NCBI RefSeq assembly: GCF_003950315.1
Contig: NZ_NGJT01000010.1
Location: forward strand, 1 to 64,000
Reading direction: 5' to 3'
Length of the DNA: 64,000 nt
From: Vagococcus bubulae
Lineage (GTDB): Bacteria > Bacillota > Bacilli > Lactobacillales > Vagococcaceae
In this document: piece by piece, positions 28,411 through 38,510 of the stretch
Position numbering within the stretch: the first letter of the stretch is position 1
Layout: the number at the start of each line of letters is the position of its first letter
Program-made: the position numbers and the translations under genes
The notes under the pieces: generated by a model
What the model was told of the DNA's origin: nothing
What the model saw: only the letters and a program-made list of their open reading frames with translations
The model's database searches: none

Positions 28411-28710
28411 CAAAAAACGTCCTCTAGCTACAAAAAGCTAGAGGACGTTGGATACGTGGTTCCACCTCAAATTTTATCATTTCTCACAAAATGATACTCA
28501 ATCAGTCATACCATATAATTAATAGACTGCACATGTTAACGGTATTCACCGACTTTCCCTAATCATTTACTCATTTTCAGGAAAACACTCAAGAATGTGT
28601 ATGCACCTTTCATGTACTCTTTTTCATCGACCAAGAGCTTTCTAAAACAATTCAGGCGTTTCTTTCTCTCATTGATTTTTAATTTATTGTAATCATCATA
28701 GTGTTTTTCT
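28411..28710 (-). promoter_or_regulatory. Histidine T-box leader of the his operon
   Basis: A T-box riboswitch that reads uncharged tRNA-His and prevents termination. On the minus strand stem I is closed by AAAACACT/AGTGTTTT (28700-28707 with 28582-28589). The specifier is CAC at 28597-28599, followed by ATTCTTGAG exactly as in glyQS-type leaders, so it decodes His. The distal loop region CTTGGTCGATGAAAAAGAG lies in between. The T-box GGTGGAACCACG is at about 28455-28468, followed by a terminator stem at 28416-28449 with a T run. Confidence 0.9.
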
Positions 28711-28737
28711 CGTTTTTTTGCAAGTCTTTTTATAAAA

Positions 28738-28766
28738 AATATATTCAAATAGCCTATTAGTATCAA
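28738..28766 (-). promoter_or_regulatory. Predicted promoter of the his operon
   Basis: TTGATA, a 17-nt spacer and TATATT on the minus strand place a start site just upstream of T-box stem I. Confidence 0.7.
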
Positions 28767-28871
28767 TTCAATTGATTATAAAAGTTAGCAATAAATCAAT
28801 TAGCCACTAAAAAGAAACGCTTTCATTTCATACTCATAGTCTATATTCGTTTTTTAATGATAATCAATACT

Positions 28872-29048
28872 CTATTCATCTTTAATATTTTTCATTGATT
28901 GTATTAAAGCAATAACTGTAATAGTTGATGTCACTAACAACACAGCAAATTTTAGCCAAATATCGTCATCTTTTAATAGTCCCTGTACTTGTAGTGGTAA
29001 TGTTATAGCATAAATTATAATCCAGAAAACGTTCCAAAACTTCTTCAT
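28872..29048 (-). CDS. 58-residue membrane protein of unknown function
   Basis: A short gene with GAGGTGAG 3-10 nt upstream of its ATG. The product has a Trp-rich N-terminal hydrophobic helix (about 4-20), a DDDIW turn, a second helix (about 33-50) and a charged KNIKDE tail. A two-helix hairpin membrane protein is likely. It lies alone between the GNAT at 29149 and the his promoter. I recognise no family. The good ribosome site and typical membrane-protein composition support it as real. Confidence 0.6.
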   Translation of the reverse strand: MKKFWNVFWIIIYAITLPLQVQGLLKDDDIWLKFAVLLVTSTITVIALIQSMKNIKDE

Positions 29049-29148
29049 GCCTCACCTCTTTCGTCAACCTAATCTATCAAACAAAATTTCTTTTTATTAT
29101 TATACTTTAAATAAACGAAAAAGCATAGAAATTTTGTAACGGATATGT

Positions 29149-29613
29149 TTATTTTTCTAGTTTTTGAACCATCACCAAACAAGGATTCCACTCATCCCAA
29201 AGTGTTGAAAAAATTTCTAATTCACAAAATCCAACTGATTCGTAAAATTGGATAGTCTTATCATACTGAGGATAATAACCTCTTGCGACGGTTTTTACTT
29301 GCAAATACTCATAATTTTCTGTATAAATTTGTTTGACTTTATCAACCAATAACCGCCCTATTCCTTGATGATGGTACTCCTTTTTCACTCCCATACAATA
29401 AAGTTCAACTGTTTTAGTACTTGTTTCTTTCAAACTGATAAATCCTACCGCCTTCCCATCTACTGAAGCAACATATAAAGGATACTCTCTACCACAATTG
29501 ATGTATTCTTGTATTGCTTCTGGCATACCAAACCACTCTGGTAAATCGTTTAAAACGGCTTTGATAATCACCGCTTTTTCACGCATATTTATTTCTTCAA
29601 AAATATCAATCAT
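29149..29613 (-). CDS. GNAT-family N-acetyltransferase
   Basis: A 154-residue protein with LYCMGVKKEYHHQGIGRLLVDKV, the acetyl-CoA-binding loop, and a FYESVGFCELEIF ending. The pattern resembles small GNATs related to aminoglycoside and amino acid acetyltransferases, but the substrate is not clear. Its start overlaps the end of the MazG-like gene by 8 nt, so the pair is co-transcribed. Confidence 0.75.
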   Translation of the reverse strand: MIDIFEEINMREKAVIIKAVLNDLPEWFGMPEAIQEYINCGREYPLYVASVDGKAVGFISLKETSTKTVELYCMGVKKEYHHQGIGRLLVDKVKQIYTENYEYLQVKTVARGYYPQYDKTIQFYESVGFCELEIFSTLWDEWNPCLVMVQKLEK

Positions 29614-29911
29614 CTATCTTTTCTGACTCCTTTATTAAATATTTAGTGCCATTTGATTTGTATACCCTATTCTCATTTATCTCCATTTTTTTGAGTATTT
29701 CCGTTTCTAAATCTAATCCTAAAATCTCTGAAATACCTAATAAATAAATAGCAACATCCGCTAGCTCTTCTCCTATGTTTTCATTTTTTCTAAACGCATC
29801 GAATGCTTCAGAAACTTCACCATAAAGTAATAAGAATTCTGTTTCAACATTTGTAATGTTAAAACCATGATTTACTTTATTTTCATATACTCTTTTTTGA
29901 TACTGTTTCAT
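29606..29911 (-). CDS. MazG-like nucleotide pyrophosphohydrolase
   Basis: A 101-residue all-alpha protein with the MazG metal signature ETEFLLLYGEVSEAFDAF followed by GEELADVAIYLLGISEI. The ExxE and ExxD acidic residues would bind Mg. Such enzymes hydrolyse nucleoside triphosphates, often noncanonical ones, for pool cleansing. It lies directly after the GNAT-nucleotidyltransferase gene with no gap and overlaps the downstream GNAT. Confidence 0.75.
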   Translation of the reverse strand: MKQYQKRVYENKVNHGFNITNVETEFLLLYGEVSEAFDAFRKNENIGEELADVAIYLLGISEILGLDLETEILKKMEINENRVYKSNGTKYLIKESEKIDD

Positions 29912-30952
29912 TTATTTCACCATCGCTTCATAATTAATCGTTAACTTTGGATATTTTTCTTGCCATTTTTTCGTTTTTTGTCGGTCATTATACAACTTAA
30001 TTCTTTTCTTATCACGCATTACATACGGAGTTGGCGTTACTTTAAATTGTTCAATATCATCTAATCCATAGGGACAAAAGACTTCTATTTCTCCCTGATT
30101 TAAGCGAATTGCAATAGCTGTACACTTTTCCGGATAATGATAGACTGCATCTCTTGTACTCATATAAGTTGACGTATTTGGATTGTGACCATTCATATAG
30201 ATTTGATTTTTTACTTCCCATTTGTACGTTGGATAAACTTGTTTAAGATGCTCTTCAATTTCTCTATTTTTTTCATAGGAAACAGCCACATCATAAAACG
30301 CAACATCTATATCTGTTGAGGTATCTAAAACATGATTATCTAATAAACTATTCCAAAGATAATTTCGAATGGTTCCTGCCACTATCCAACCATCATTTAA
30401 TTGTAATTCGGATACTATTCTTAGTAATGACATGAATTCAGGTTGCTGTTTGATTAACTTTTTTACTTTATCTCTAGTCAATTTATCCTTATCTATTTTT
30501 TCAAAAACACATGATTTAGCTACTGGTGAATACATTTTTTCACCTATCTTTACAAATCCTAACTTCTCATAAAAAGCATGATTCTTCAAGGAATAATCTG
30601 GCGTTTCAACAAGCCACTCATTCGTGCCATACATCGATTCAATTTGTTGCCATACTGTACGACCTATTCCTTTCTGATGATAATCGGGTAACACACAAAA
30701 ATAAGCAATTTCCCGTTCATAACTATTTATACTAATACATCCAACTCGCTCATCTTCTCTATAAATCATAAAACTAATTAAATTTTCTGATTTGATTAGT
30801 TTCTGAGCTATTGTTCCATCATCATAACCAGGTGGTCCGCCAACTTCATTATCGCCAAAATAATACTGTGTATCGGAATTAAATGATTTCATTAATATAT
30901 CAGTGAGTACCTCTGTATCTGTTTCTGTTACTGGTTCAAGCCAAATTGTCAT
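29912..30952 (-). CDS. Fusion of GNAT acetyltransferase and NTP_transf_6-like nucleotidyltransferase
   Basis: A 346-residue two-domain protein. Residues 1-150 are a GNAT with the acetyl-CoA loop YHQKGIGRTVWQQI. Residues 170-346 match the DUF925/NTP_transf_6 nucleotidyltransferase group, with WIVAGTIRNYLW and the metal-binding pair D214-x-D216 in STDIDVAFYD. The ATG at 30952 is chosen because GGAGA lies 7 nt upstream. Each half alone is a common small protein, and their joining suggests a shared substrate. No specific reaction can be named. It follows leuD after a terminator. Confidence 0.75.
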   Translation of the reverse strand: MTIWLEPVTETDTEVLTDILMKSFNSDTQYYFGDNEVGGPPGYDDGTIAQKLIKSENLISFMIYREDERVGCISINSYEREIAYFCVLPDYHQKGIGRTVWQQIESMYGTNEWLVETPDYSLKNHAFYEKLGFVKIGEKMYSPVAKSCVFEKIDKDKLTRDKVKKLIKQQPEFMSLLRIVSELQLNDGWIVAGTIRNYLWNSLLDNHVLDTSTDIDVAFYDVAVSYEKNREIEEHLKQVYPTYKWEVKNQIYMNGHNPNTSTYMSTRDAVYHYPEKCTAIAIRLNQGEIEVFCPYGLDDIEQFKVTPTPYVMRDKKRIKLYNDRQKTKKWQEKYPKLTINYEAMVK

Positions 30953-30974
30953 TTTCCATTCTCCTCTATCCATC

Positions 30975-31005
30975 AAAAAAACGAGTAAATGTCTCCACTT
31001 ACTCG
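30975..31005 (-). terminator. Terminator of the leu operon
   Basis: Stem CGAGTAA/TTACTCG is followed on the minus strand by seven T, directly after leuD. Confidence 0.85.
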
Positions 31006-31012
31006 CTACTTC

Positions 31013-31591
31013 TTAAATTCCATGTGCTTTTTCATAAGCTAAAATTTGATCCTTATAAGCCATTGTTTCATCGATTTCATCTAATCCGCTAATTAATTTA
31101 TCACGCCATTTTTTATCGATATCAAAATGGATAGACTCATCTCCAACTTTGATTAATTGATTGTCTAATTCAATTTTAATTGTATCAGATGCTTTCACTT
31201 TAGCAATTTTTTCTCTTTCTTCTTTTGGTAGCACAATGGGTAGCAACCCATTGTTAATAGAATTCATATAGAAAATATCGCTGTATCCACCAGCAATAAT
31301 GACACGAAATCCATAATCATCTAATGCCCAAACTGCGTGTTCACGGGATGATCCACAACCAAAATTATCACCTGTTAATAAAATCGTTGCATTTTTGTAA
31401 GTATCATTATTTAAAATAAAATCAGGATTTTCATCACGGTTATCTAAATAACGCCATTCATCAAATAAAAATTCTCCAAAACCTGTCTTTTCGATTCGTT
31501 TTAAAAAGTTTTTCGGGATAATTTGATCTGTATCTATATTATCATTTAATATTGGTACAACATACCCTTCATAATGATTAATTGCCTCCAT
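31013..31591 (-). CDS. leuD: 3-isopropylmalate dehydratase small subunit
   Basis: A 192-residue swivel-domain subunit that pairs with LeuC to isomerise 2- and 3-isopropylmalate. It has [34 protein letters not shown] and [12 protein letters not shown]. It starts immediately after the leuC stop codon, with its ribosome site inside the leuC end. It is the last leu gene before the operon terminator. Confidence 0.95.
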   Translation of the reverse strand: MEAINHYEGYVVPILNDNIDTDQIIPKNFLKRIEKTGFGEFLFDEWRYLDNRDENPDFILNNDTYKNATILLTGDNFGCGSSREHAVWALDDYGFRVIIAGGYSDIFYMNSINNGLLPIVLPKEEREKIAKVKASDTIKIELDNQLIKVGDESIHFDIDKKWRDKLISGLDEIDETMAYKDQILAYEKAHGI

Positions 31592-32965
31592 TTATGCCAT
31601 CTCCTTTCTAATATCAACAAAATGACCATTAATCGCAGCAGTTGCTGCCATGGCTGGATTACAAAGATGAGTTCTTGCCCCTTTTCCTTGTCGACCTTCA
31701 AAATTTCGATTTGAAGTTGAGGCACAATGAACACCTGTTGGCACTTGATCTGGGTTCATTCCTAAACACATAGAACATCCTGGTTCACGCCATTCAAATC
31801 CTGCTTCTTCAAATATTTTATCCAAACCAATTTTTTCAGCTGCTTTTTTCACAGGTCGAGAGCCTGGCACGACAATTCCTGTAATACCTTCATGAATTTT
31901 TTTCCCTTTAACAATTTTTGCCGCTTCTTCTAAATCAGATAAACGTCCATTGGTACATGACCCGATAAACACATAACCAAGTTCAATATCTTTGGCATAA
32001 TCTCCTGGTTTTAAATCCATGTAATCATACGCTCTTGTGTCATTTTCATCTTTAATTTCTGGGAAAGCTTCATCAACGGATACGCACATTCCAGGATTTG
32101 TTCCCCAGCTAACTTGAGGCGCAATATCTTTAGCGTCAATTTCAATGATTTTATCAAAACATGACTCATCATCTGTTTTTAATGTCCGCCATTCTTCAAC
32201 AGCTTGATTCCAATTTTTAGGTGCAAACTCGCGGTCCTTTACGTACTCAAACGTTGTGTCATCAGGAGCAATCATTCCCATTTTTGCTCCTCCTTCAATC
32301 GACATATTACAAATACTCATACGTTCTTCCATTGTTAATCCTTCAATGGTTGAACCATAGTATTCAACAGCATATCCTGTCCCAAAGTCTACCCCGTATT
32401 TAGAAATCAAATACAAAATAATATCTTTTGCATACACCCCTTTTTGTAATTCACCAGTAATTTTAACACCCATATTTTTAGGTTTTGTTTGCCACAGTGT
32501 TTGTGTCGCAAATACATGCTCTACTTCACTTGTCCCAATACCAAATGCAATCGCACCAAATGCTCCGTGTGTCGCTGTATGGGAGTCACCACAAACAATG
32601 GTTTTTCCTGGTTGTGTGACACCAATTTCAGGGCCAATCATATGAACAATCCCTTGTTTATCATGTCCATTACCAAATAATGACACGTTAAATTCTGCAC
32701 AATTCTTTTCAAGTGCTTCAATTTGTTTTTTTGCTACCAAATCAGAAATATTATAAATATCTTTTGTCGGAACATTATGATCCATGGTTCCAAACGTCAA
32801 ATCAGGACGTCGAAGTGGTCTATTAGCTAGTCTTAACCCTTCAAATGCCTGAGGGGACGTCACTTCATGAATCAAGTGAAGATCAATGTATAATAATTGA
32901 GGTTCACCAGGATTTCCCGCAACAACATGTTTATTCCATACTTTATCAAATAATGTGGTTTTCAT
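31592..32965 (-). CDS. leuC: 3-isopropylmalate dehydratase large subunit
   Basis: A 457-residue aconitase-family protein that carries the 4Fe-4S cluster. It has [19 protein letters not shown], the cluster cysteines in FIGSCTNGR and GCSMCLGMN, and the closing [24 protein letters not shown] precedes the ATG. It lies 4 nt after leuB. Confidence 0.96.
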   Translation of the reverse strand: MKTTLFDKVWNKHVVAGNPGEPQLLYIDLHLIHEVTSPQAFEGLRLANRPLRRPDLTFGTMDHNVPTKDIYNISDLVAKKQIEALEKNCAEFNVSLFGNGHDKQGIVHMIGPEIGVTQPGKTIVCGDSHTATHGAFGAIAFGIGTSEVEHVFATQTLWQTKPKNMGVKITGELQKGVYAKDIILYLISKYGVDFGTGYAVEYYGSTIEGLTMEERMSICNMSIEGGAKMGMIAPDDTTFEYVKDREFAPKNWNQAVEEWRTLKTDDESCFDKIIEIDAKDIAPQVSWGTNPGMCVSVDEAFPEIKDENDTRAYDYMDLKPGDYAKDIELGYVFIGSCTNGRLSDLEEAAKIVKGKKIHEGITGIVVPGSRPVKKAAEKIGLDKIFEEAGFEWREPGCSMCLGMNPDQVPTGVHCASTSNRNFEGRQGKGARTHLCNPAMAATAAINGHFVDIRKEMA

Positions 32966-32969
32966 ACAT

Positions 32970-34025
32970 TTAACCTCCTATAATTTCTATTAATTCTTCA
33001 CGAATGTATTTTGTGACATCGGTAGTCGAATAATTTCCACCTAAATCTTTTGTCATGATACCTTTTTGCATCACTTTTTTAACTGCTTCATCCACCATAT
33101 CGGCTAATTTATACTGTTTAAAACTATCTCGTAACATCATTGTTACTGAGTAAATCATCGATAATGGATTTGCCACGTTTTGCCCCGCAATATCTGGTGC
33201 TGATCCATGAATTGGTTCAAATAAATGAATGCCTGTTTTGGATAGACTAGAACTTGCTAAAACACCTAAACTTCCTGTTAAAACAGATGCTTCGTCACTC
33301 AAAATATCACCAAACATATTTTCAGTGACAATCACATCAAACTCTTTTGGTTTTGTAATCATCACCATTGCACATGAATCGACTAATTGATGTTCAAGTG
33401 TGACATCTGGATAATCTTGACTTACCTCCTCTGCAACTTTTCGCCATAATTTACTTGTCGCTAACACATTTGATTTATCCACTGATGTCACTTTTTTTCG
33501 TCTTGTTTGCGCTAATTCAAAAGCTGCTCGCATAATGCGTTCGATTTCTTCTTTTGTGTAAACACATGTATCAAGTGCCTCTGTGTCATTTAATTGTCGT
33601 GGTTCTCCAAAATAAATGCCTCCAGTTAATTCTCGGACAATCACAAAATCAGTTCCTGCAATTCTATCTTCTTTTATAGGGGATAAATGAACAAGTTCTT
33701 CTGATACTTGAATCGGACGAATATTGGCATACAATGATAATTGCTTTCTAAGTGCTAAAAGACCAGCCTCTGGACGTTCCTTACAATCATCCCATTTAGG
33801 CCCACCGATAGCACCAAGTAAAATCGCATCAGATGACTGACAGCTTTCAACTGTTTTCTCAGGAAGAGGTTTTCCCACTGCATCAATCGCTGCTCCTCCT
33901 ACTAATTCTTCAGAGATTTCATAATCAAATAATCCTTTTTCTTTAAAGACGGATAAAATATTTAATCCAGCATCCATAATTTCTGGACCAATCCCGTCCC
34001 CTTTTAATACTGTTATTTTAGTCAT
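32970..34025 (-). CDS. leuB: 3-isopropylmalate dehydrogenase
   Basis: A 351-residue NAD-dependent decarboxylating dehydrogenase that gives 2-ketoisocaproate. It has [35 protein letters not shown], the lysine of [12 protein letters not shown], and [14 protein letters not shown]. The ATG at 34025 lies 8 nt inside the end of leuA, with AGAAGG upstream. An upstream GTG is the alternative start. Confidence 0.95.
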   Translation of the reverse strand: MTKITVLKGDGIGPEIMDAGLNILSVFKEKGLFDYEISEELVGGAAIDAVGKPLPEKTVESCQSSDAILLGAIGGPKWDDCKERPEAGLLALRKQLSLYANIRPIQVSEELVHLSPIKEDRIAGTDFVIVRELTGGIYFGEPRQLNDTEALDTCVYTKEEIERIMRAAFELAQTRRKKVTSVDKSNVLATSKLWRKVAEEVSQDYPDVTLEHQLVDSCAMVMITKPKEFDVIVTENMFGDILSDEASVLTGSLGVLASSSLSKTGIHLFEPIHGSAPDIAGQNVANPLSMIYSVTMMLRDSFKQYKLADMVDEAVKKVMQKGIMTKDLGGNYSTTDVTKYIREELIEIIGG

Positions 34026-35544
34026 TTGTTTCACCTTCTTTTAACTTACTAAATGCATTGATATAAGCTTTAGCTGAAGCTGTTAAAATATCAAAATCAA
34101 TGCCCACTCCATGTACGGATTCACCTGTTTCTGGATTAGATACTTCAACATGAACCTCTGCTTGTGCATCTTCTCCACTAGTGAGAGACTCTATTCTAAA
34201 TGCATCTAATTGAACATTTTTATCCATGATTCGATTAATCGTATTATAAATAGCTTGAATACTTCCAAGTCCTGTTGCTGAGTCAGACAATTGTTCATTA
34301 TCGGCTGTTTCGATTTCAATCACAGCTGCTTGTTGACCATTTGAAGTGAATTGTAGTTGTAAATTTTTTAATTCCAAATTTTGACTAGTCGAAATAGCAT
34401 TACCAGCTACTAATGCATGAATATCTCTATCGACAATATTTTTCTTCTTGTCAGCTAATACTTTAAACTCTTCAAATAGTGTTTGCTGTTCTTCTGGTGT
34501 TAAATTTGTATAACCTAACTCGATTAGTTTCTGACTAAACGCATGACTGCCAGATAATTTTCCAAGCGGTAAATGATTTGTTTTTAATCCAATCAATTGT
34601 GGTGTCATGATTTCATACGTATCTGGATGTTTCAATACACCATCTTGATGAATACCAGATTCATGTGCAAATGCATTGCCACCAATAATTGGCTTCGTTT
34701 TATGGATTGGAATACCAGACAGACGGCTAATCAAGTCACTCGTCATTTTAGTTTGTTCTAAAATAATATTTGTTTTAGCTTGGTAAAAATCTTGTCTAAT
34801 ATGAAGTGCTAATGCCACTTCTTCAATCGCGGTATTTCCAGCACGCTCACCAATGCCATTAATTGTTCCTTCAACACGTCCTGCACCATTTTCAATTGCA
34901 GCTAGTGCATTTGCTGTTGCCATACCTAAGTCATTGTGACAATGACAAGAAAAAATAACATTTTCTATGTTTTGGCAATTGCTAATAATATATTTAAATA
35001 ACTCACCATATTCTGTTGGATTAGAATACCCCACTGTATCAGGTACATTAATAATGGTTGCCCCTGCATCAATCGCTGTCTGAATCGATTGGACTAAAAA
35101 GTTTTTTTCCGTACGAGTGGCATCTTCTGGTGAAAACTGTACTTTTTCAAATAATGTCTTGGCGTACGTGACGTGCTCTTTAATCGAGGCTAGCACTTCC
35201 TCTTCACTCATATGAAGTTTGTATTTCATATGAATCTCACTTGTTGCTAAAAACACATGAATTTGTGGATGCTTAGCATGTTTTAATGCATCATATGCCG
35301 CATCAATATCTTTTTTACGACAGCGTGCTAATCCAACAACTGTCATTGTATCAACTGCTTTAGCAATTTCTGACACAGCTTCAAAATCACCAGGTGAGGT
35401 AATAGGAAATCCAGCCTCAATGGCATCAATCCCATAACTTTCTAGTTGTTTAGCAATTCTGACTTTTTCAGCTGTATTAAAATTAACGCCTGGTGTTTGT
35501 TCACCATCTCTTAGTGATGTATCAAAAAATTGAATGGTTTTCAT
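34018..35544 (-). CDS. leuA: 2-isopropylmalate synthase
   Basis: A 508-residue enzyme that condenses acetyl-CoA and 2-ketoisovalerate, the committed step to leucine. It has [43 protein letters not shown] and HESGIHQDG, followed by the C-terminal regulatory domain that senses leucine. AGGGGAGA lies upstream of the ATG. The gene follows its own leader peptide and attenuator, located between ilvA and leuA. Confidence 0.95.
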   Translation of the reverse strand: MKTIQFFDTSLRDGEQTPGVNFNTAEKVRIAKQLESYGIDAIEAGFPITSPGDFEAVSEIAKAVDTMTVVGLARCRKKDIDAAYDALKHAKHPQIHVFLATSEIHMKYKLHMSEEEVLASIKEHVTYAKTLFEKVQFSPEDATRTEKNFLVQSIQTAIDAGATIINVPDTVGYSNPTEYGELFKYIISNCQNIENVIFSCHCHNDLGMATANALAAIENGAGRVEGTINGIGERAGNTAIEEVALALHIRQDFYQAKTNIILEQTKMTSDLISRLSGIPIHKTKPIIGGNAFAHESGIHQDGVLKHPDTYEIMTPQLIGLKTNHLPLGKLSGSHAFSQKLIELGYTNLTPEEQQTLFEEFKVLADKKKNIVDRDIHALVAGNAISTSQNLELKNLQLQFTSNGQQAAVIEIETADNEQLSDSATGLGSIQAIYNTINRIMDKNVQLDAFRIESLTSGEDAQAEVHVEVSNPETGESVHGVGIDFDILTASAKAYINAFSKLKEGETND

Positions 35545-35562
35545 TATGATCTCCCCTTTAAC

Positions 35563-35602
35563 AAATTAAAAAGACTCCTCACGCAAATACATGAGGAGTC
35601 TT
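35563..35602 (-). terminator. Attenuator terminator of leuA
   Basis: An 11-bp stem AAGACTCCTCA/TGAGGAGTCTT with a T-rich tail on the minus strand lies 20-60 nt before leuA. The 11-nt element ATGGGATTCTT at 35609-35619 lies just upstream and can pair partly with the 5' arm. Confidence 0.85.
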
Positions 35603-35656
35603 AAGTAAAAGAATCCCATGTCAGACAAAGTCGAATAGGACCCAGAGTGTATAATT

Positions 35657-35713
35657 CTACACTGGGCCCTGCATTAATAATAATCGGTAAATGCTTGTTG
35701 TCGTCTTGGTCAT
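35657..35713 (-). CDS. leuA leader peptide (attenuation)
   Basis: An 18-residue leader, MTKTTTSIYRLLLMQGPV, preceded by GAGGAGAGAG. Three consecutive TTA leucine codons would stall ribosomes when charged tRNA-Leu is short. The stop codon lies inside a stem-loop CCCAGTGTA/TACACTCTGGG, followed by the terminator ahead of leuA. This is the layout of ribosome-mediated transcription attenuation. The leader starts only 14 nt after the ilvA stop codon, so it acts on read-through from the ilv genes or on a promoter within ilvA. Confidence 0.85.
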   Translation of the reverse strand: MTKTTTSIYRLLLMQGPV

Positions 35714-35727
35714 AACACTCTCTCCTC

Positions 35728-36990
35728 TTAAACTAATAATGTATACAATGATTCATTTTCTTGTAAATTAATATAATTTGGATCAAAAATAGTCAATCTT
35801 TCAATCAACGAAGCATAATCATTATGATCTTGTAATAAAATACCTATCACAACAGGACCACTTCCTCGATTTAATTTTTTGGTGTACTCAAATTTTGTAA
35901 TGTCATCATGTGGCCCTAACACATCTGACACAAATTCTTTTAACGCTCCTGCTCTTTGTGGAAAATTAACCACAAAATAATGTTTTAGTCCTTCATAAAT
36001 CAGTGAACGTTCTTCAATTTCAGGCATACGTTGAATATCATTGTTACCTCCACTAATGATGCATACCACTGTTTTACCTTTTATTTCTTCTTTATAGTCA
36101 TCAAGTGCTGTCACTGATAGCGCGCCAGCAGGTTCAACAACGATAGCTTGTTTAGTATATAACTCTAAAATTGTGCTACACACTTTTCCGACGGGTACGT
36201 CACACACAGCATCTACTAATTGTTGACTATGTAAAAAAGTCATTTCTCCCACTTCTTGTACAGCAGCCCCATCAACAAATTTATCTAAATGGGATAACGG
36301 TGTAACATGTTGTTCTTTTAATGACAATAACATCGATGCTGCGCCTATTGGTTCAACCCCAATGATTTTTGTAGTGGGACTTTTATCCTTAAAGTAGGCA
36401 CTAACACCACTGATTAATCCTCCACCACCAATTGGGGTAAAAACGTAATCAGCAGGTGACGCTTGTTTTTTGTTTAATTGTTCAACAATTTCAAGCGCAA
36501 CAGTTCCTTGTCCTGCAATAATGTTTTCATCATCAAATGGATTGATAAATGTTAATCCATGTTCCTCACCGTAAAAAATTGCCATGTCTTTTGACTGATC
36601 AAACGTATCACCAGCAAGTTTTATGGTCACTTGGTCACCACCAAACGCTTCAACTTGATTAACTTTTTGTTTTGGTGTTGTAACTGGCATAAAAATAGTG
36701 GCAGACACGCCCATTTTAAAACAAGTATAGGCAACTCCTTGCGCATGGTTTCCAGCACTCGCACAGACAACCCCTTTTTTTAACTTTTCTTCTGGTAATT
36801 GACTGATAGCATAATAGGCTCCACGTAACTTAAAGGAACGAACAATTTGTAAATCTTCTCGTTTTAAATAAACAGTCGCCTGATATTTTTTAGATAAGTA
36901 ATCATCATATTGGAGCAGTGTTTTTGTTACCACTGGCTCCAACACGTGATAGGCTTTTTCTATTTGTTCACTTGTGACTAAATCAACCAT
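35728..36990 (-). CDS. ilvA: Threonine deaminase
   Basis: A 420-residue PLP enzyme that converts threonine to 2-ketobutyrate for isoleucine synthesis. It has the PLP lysine in IVRSFKLRGA, SAGNHAQGVAYTC, GGGGLISG and SGGNND, followed by a single ACT-like regulatory region from about 330, as in the shorter Gram-positive form. The ATG at 36990 has AGGAGG 7 nt upstream, overlapping the ilvC stop region. Confidence 0.94.
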   Translation of the reverse strand: MVDLVTSEQIEKAYHVLEPVVTKTLLQYDDYLSKKYQATVYLKREDLQIVRSFKLRGAYYAISQLPEEKLKKGVVCASAGNHAQGVAYTCFKMGVSATIFMPVTTPKQKVNQVEAFGGDQVTIKLAGDTFDQSKDMAIFYGEEHGLTFINPFDDENIIAGQGTVALEIVEQLNKKQASPADYVFTPIGGGGLISGVSAYFKDKSPTTKIIGVEPIGAASMLLSLKEQHVTPLSHLDKFVDGAAVQEVGEMTFLHSQQLVDAVCDVPVGKVCSTILELYTKQAIVVEPAGALSVTALDDYKEEIKGKTVVCIISGGNNDIQRMPEIEERSLIYEGLKHYFVVNFPQRAGALKEFVSDVLGPHDDITKFEYTKKLNRGSGPVVIGILLQDHNDYASLIERLTIFDPNYINLQENESLYTLLV

Positions 36991-37001
36991 AGACACGCCT
37001 C

Positions 37002-38024
<1,023 letters not shown>

Positions 38025-38510
38025 TTATTTTATAGAACTTCTAAGTAACCCAGTAATTCCGGTTCTTGCAAGTTCTTGGATTCCATATACTTTTAATACA
38101 TCAACTAATGCATCAATTTTTTCACTGCTTCCTGCTATTTGGATAATGATGGATTGACTACTCACATCAATAATACTTGCCCTAAACGGTTCAACCATAG
38201 ACATAATTTCTTGCCTATTTGCACTAGTTGTTGCAACTTTTATTAAAGCTAATTCTCTTTCTAAGTGTGAATCTGCACTCATATCTGTGACTTTAATGAC
38301 ATCAATCTGTTTATTTAGTTGTTTAATTAACTGTTCCATTTGAAAATCTGAATCGACATTCACTACAATTGTAATTCGTGAAACATCAGGATTTTCCGTC
38401 ACTCCGACAGAGATACTTTCAATATTAAATTGACGCCTTGTAAGAACACCTGAAATACGATTTAATACACCCGACGTATTTCTTACTTTTGCTGAAATTA
38501 TTCGTCTCAT
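38025..38510 (-). CDS. ilvN: Acetolactate synthase small regulatory subunit
   Basis: A 161-residue ACT-domain protein that binds valine and regulates IlvB. It starts RRIISAKVRNTSGVLNRISGVLTRR and has FNIESISVGVTE. It overlaps ilvB by 4 nt (ATGA), which supports fixed stoichiometry. Some annotators would name this ilvH. Confidence 0.93.
   Translation of the reverse strand: MRRIISAKVRNTSGVLNRISGVLTRRQFNIESISVGVTENPDVSRITIVVNVDSDFQMEQLIKQLNKQIDVIKVTDMSADSHLERELALIKVATTSANRQEIMSMVEPFRASIIDVSSQSIIIQIAGSSEKIDALVDVLKVYGIQELARTGITGLLRSSIK

Noticed and set aside
28563-28766. A 67-codon minus-strand frame upstream of hisC
   Set aside because: It lies wholly on the T-box stem I region and promoter, has no ribosome site, and its sequence is explained by RNA structure.
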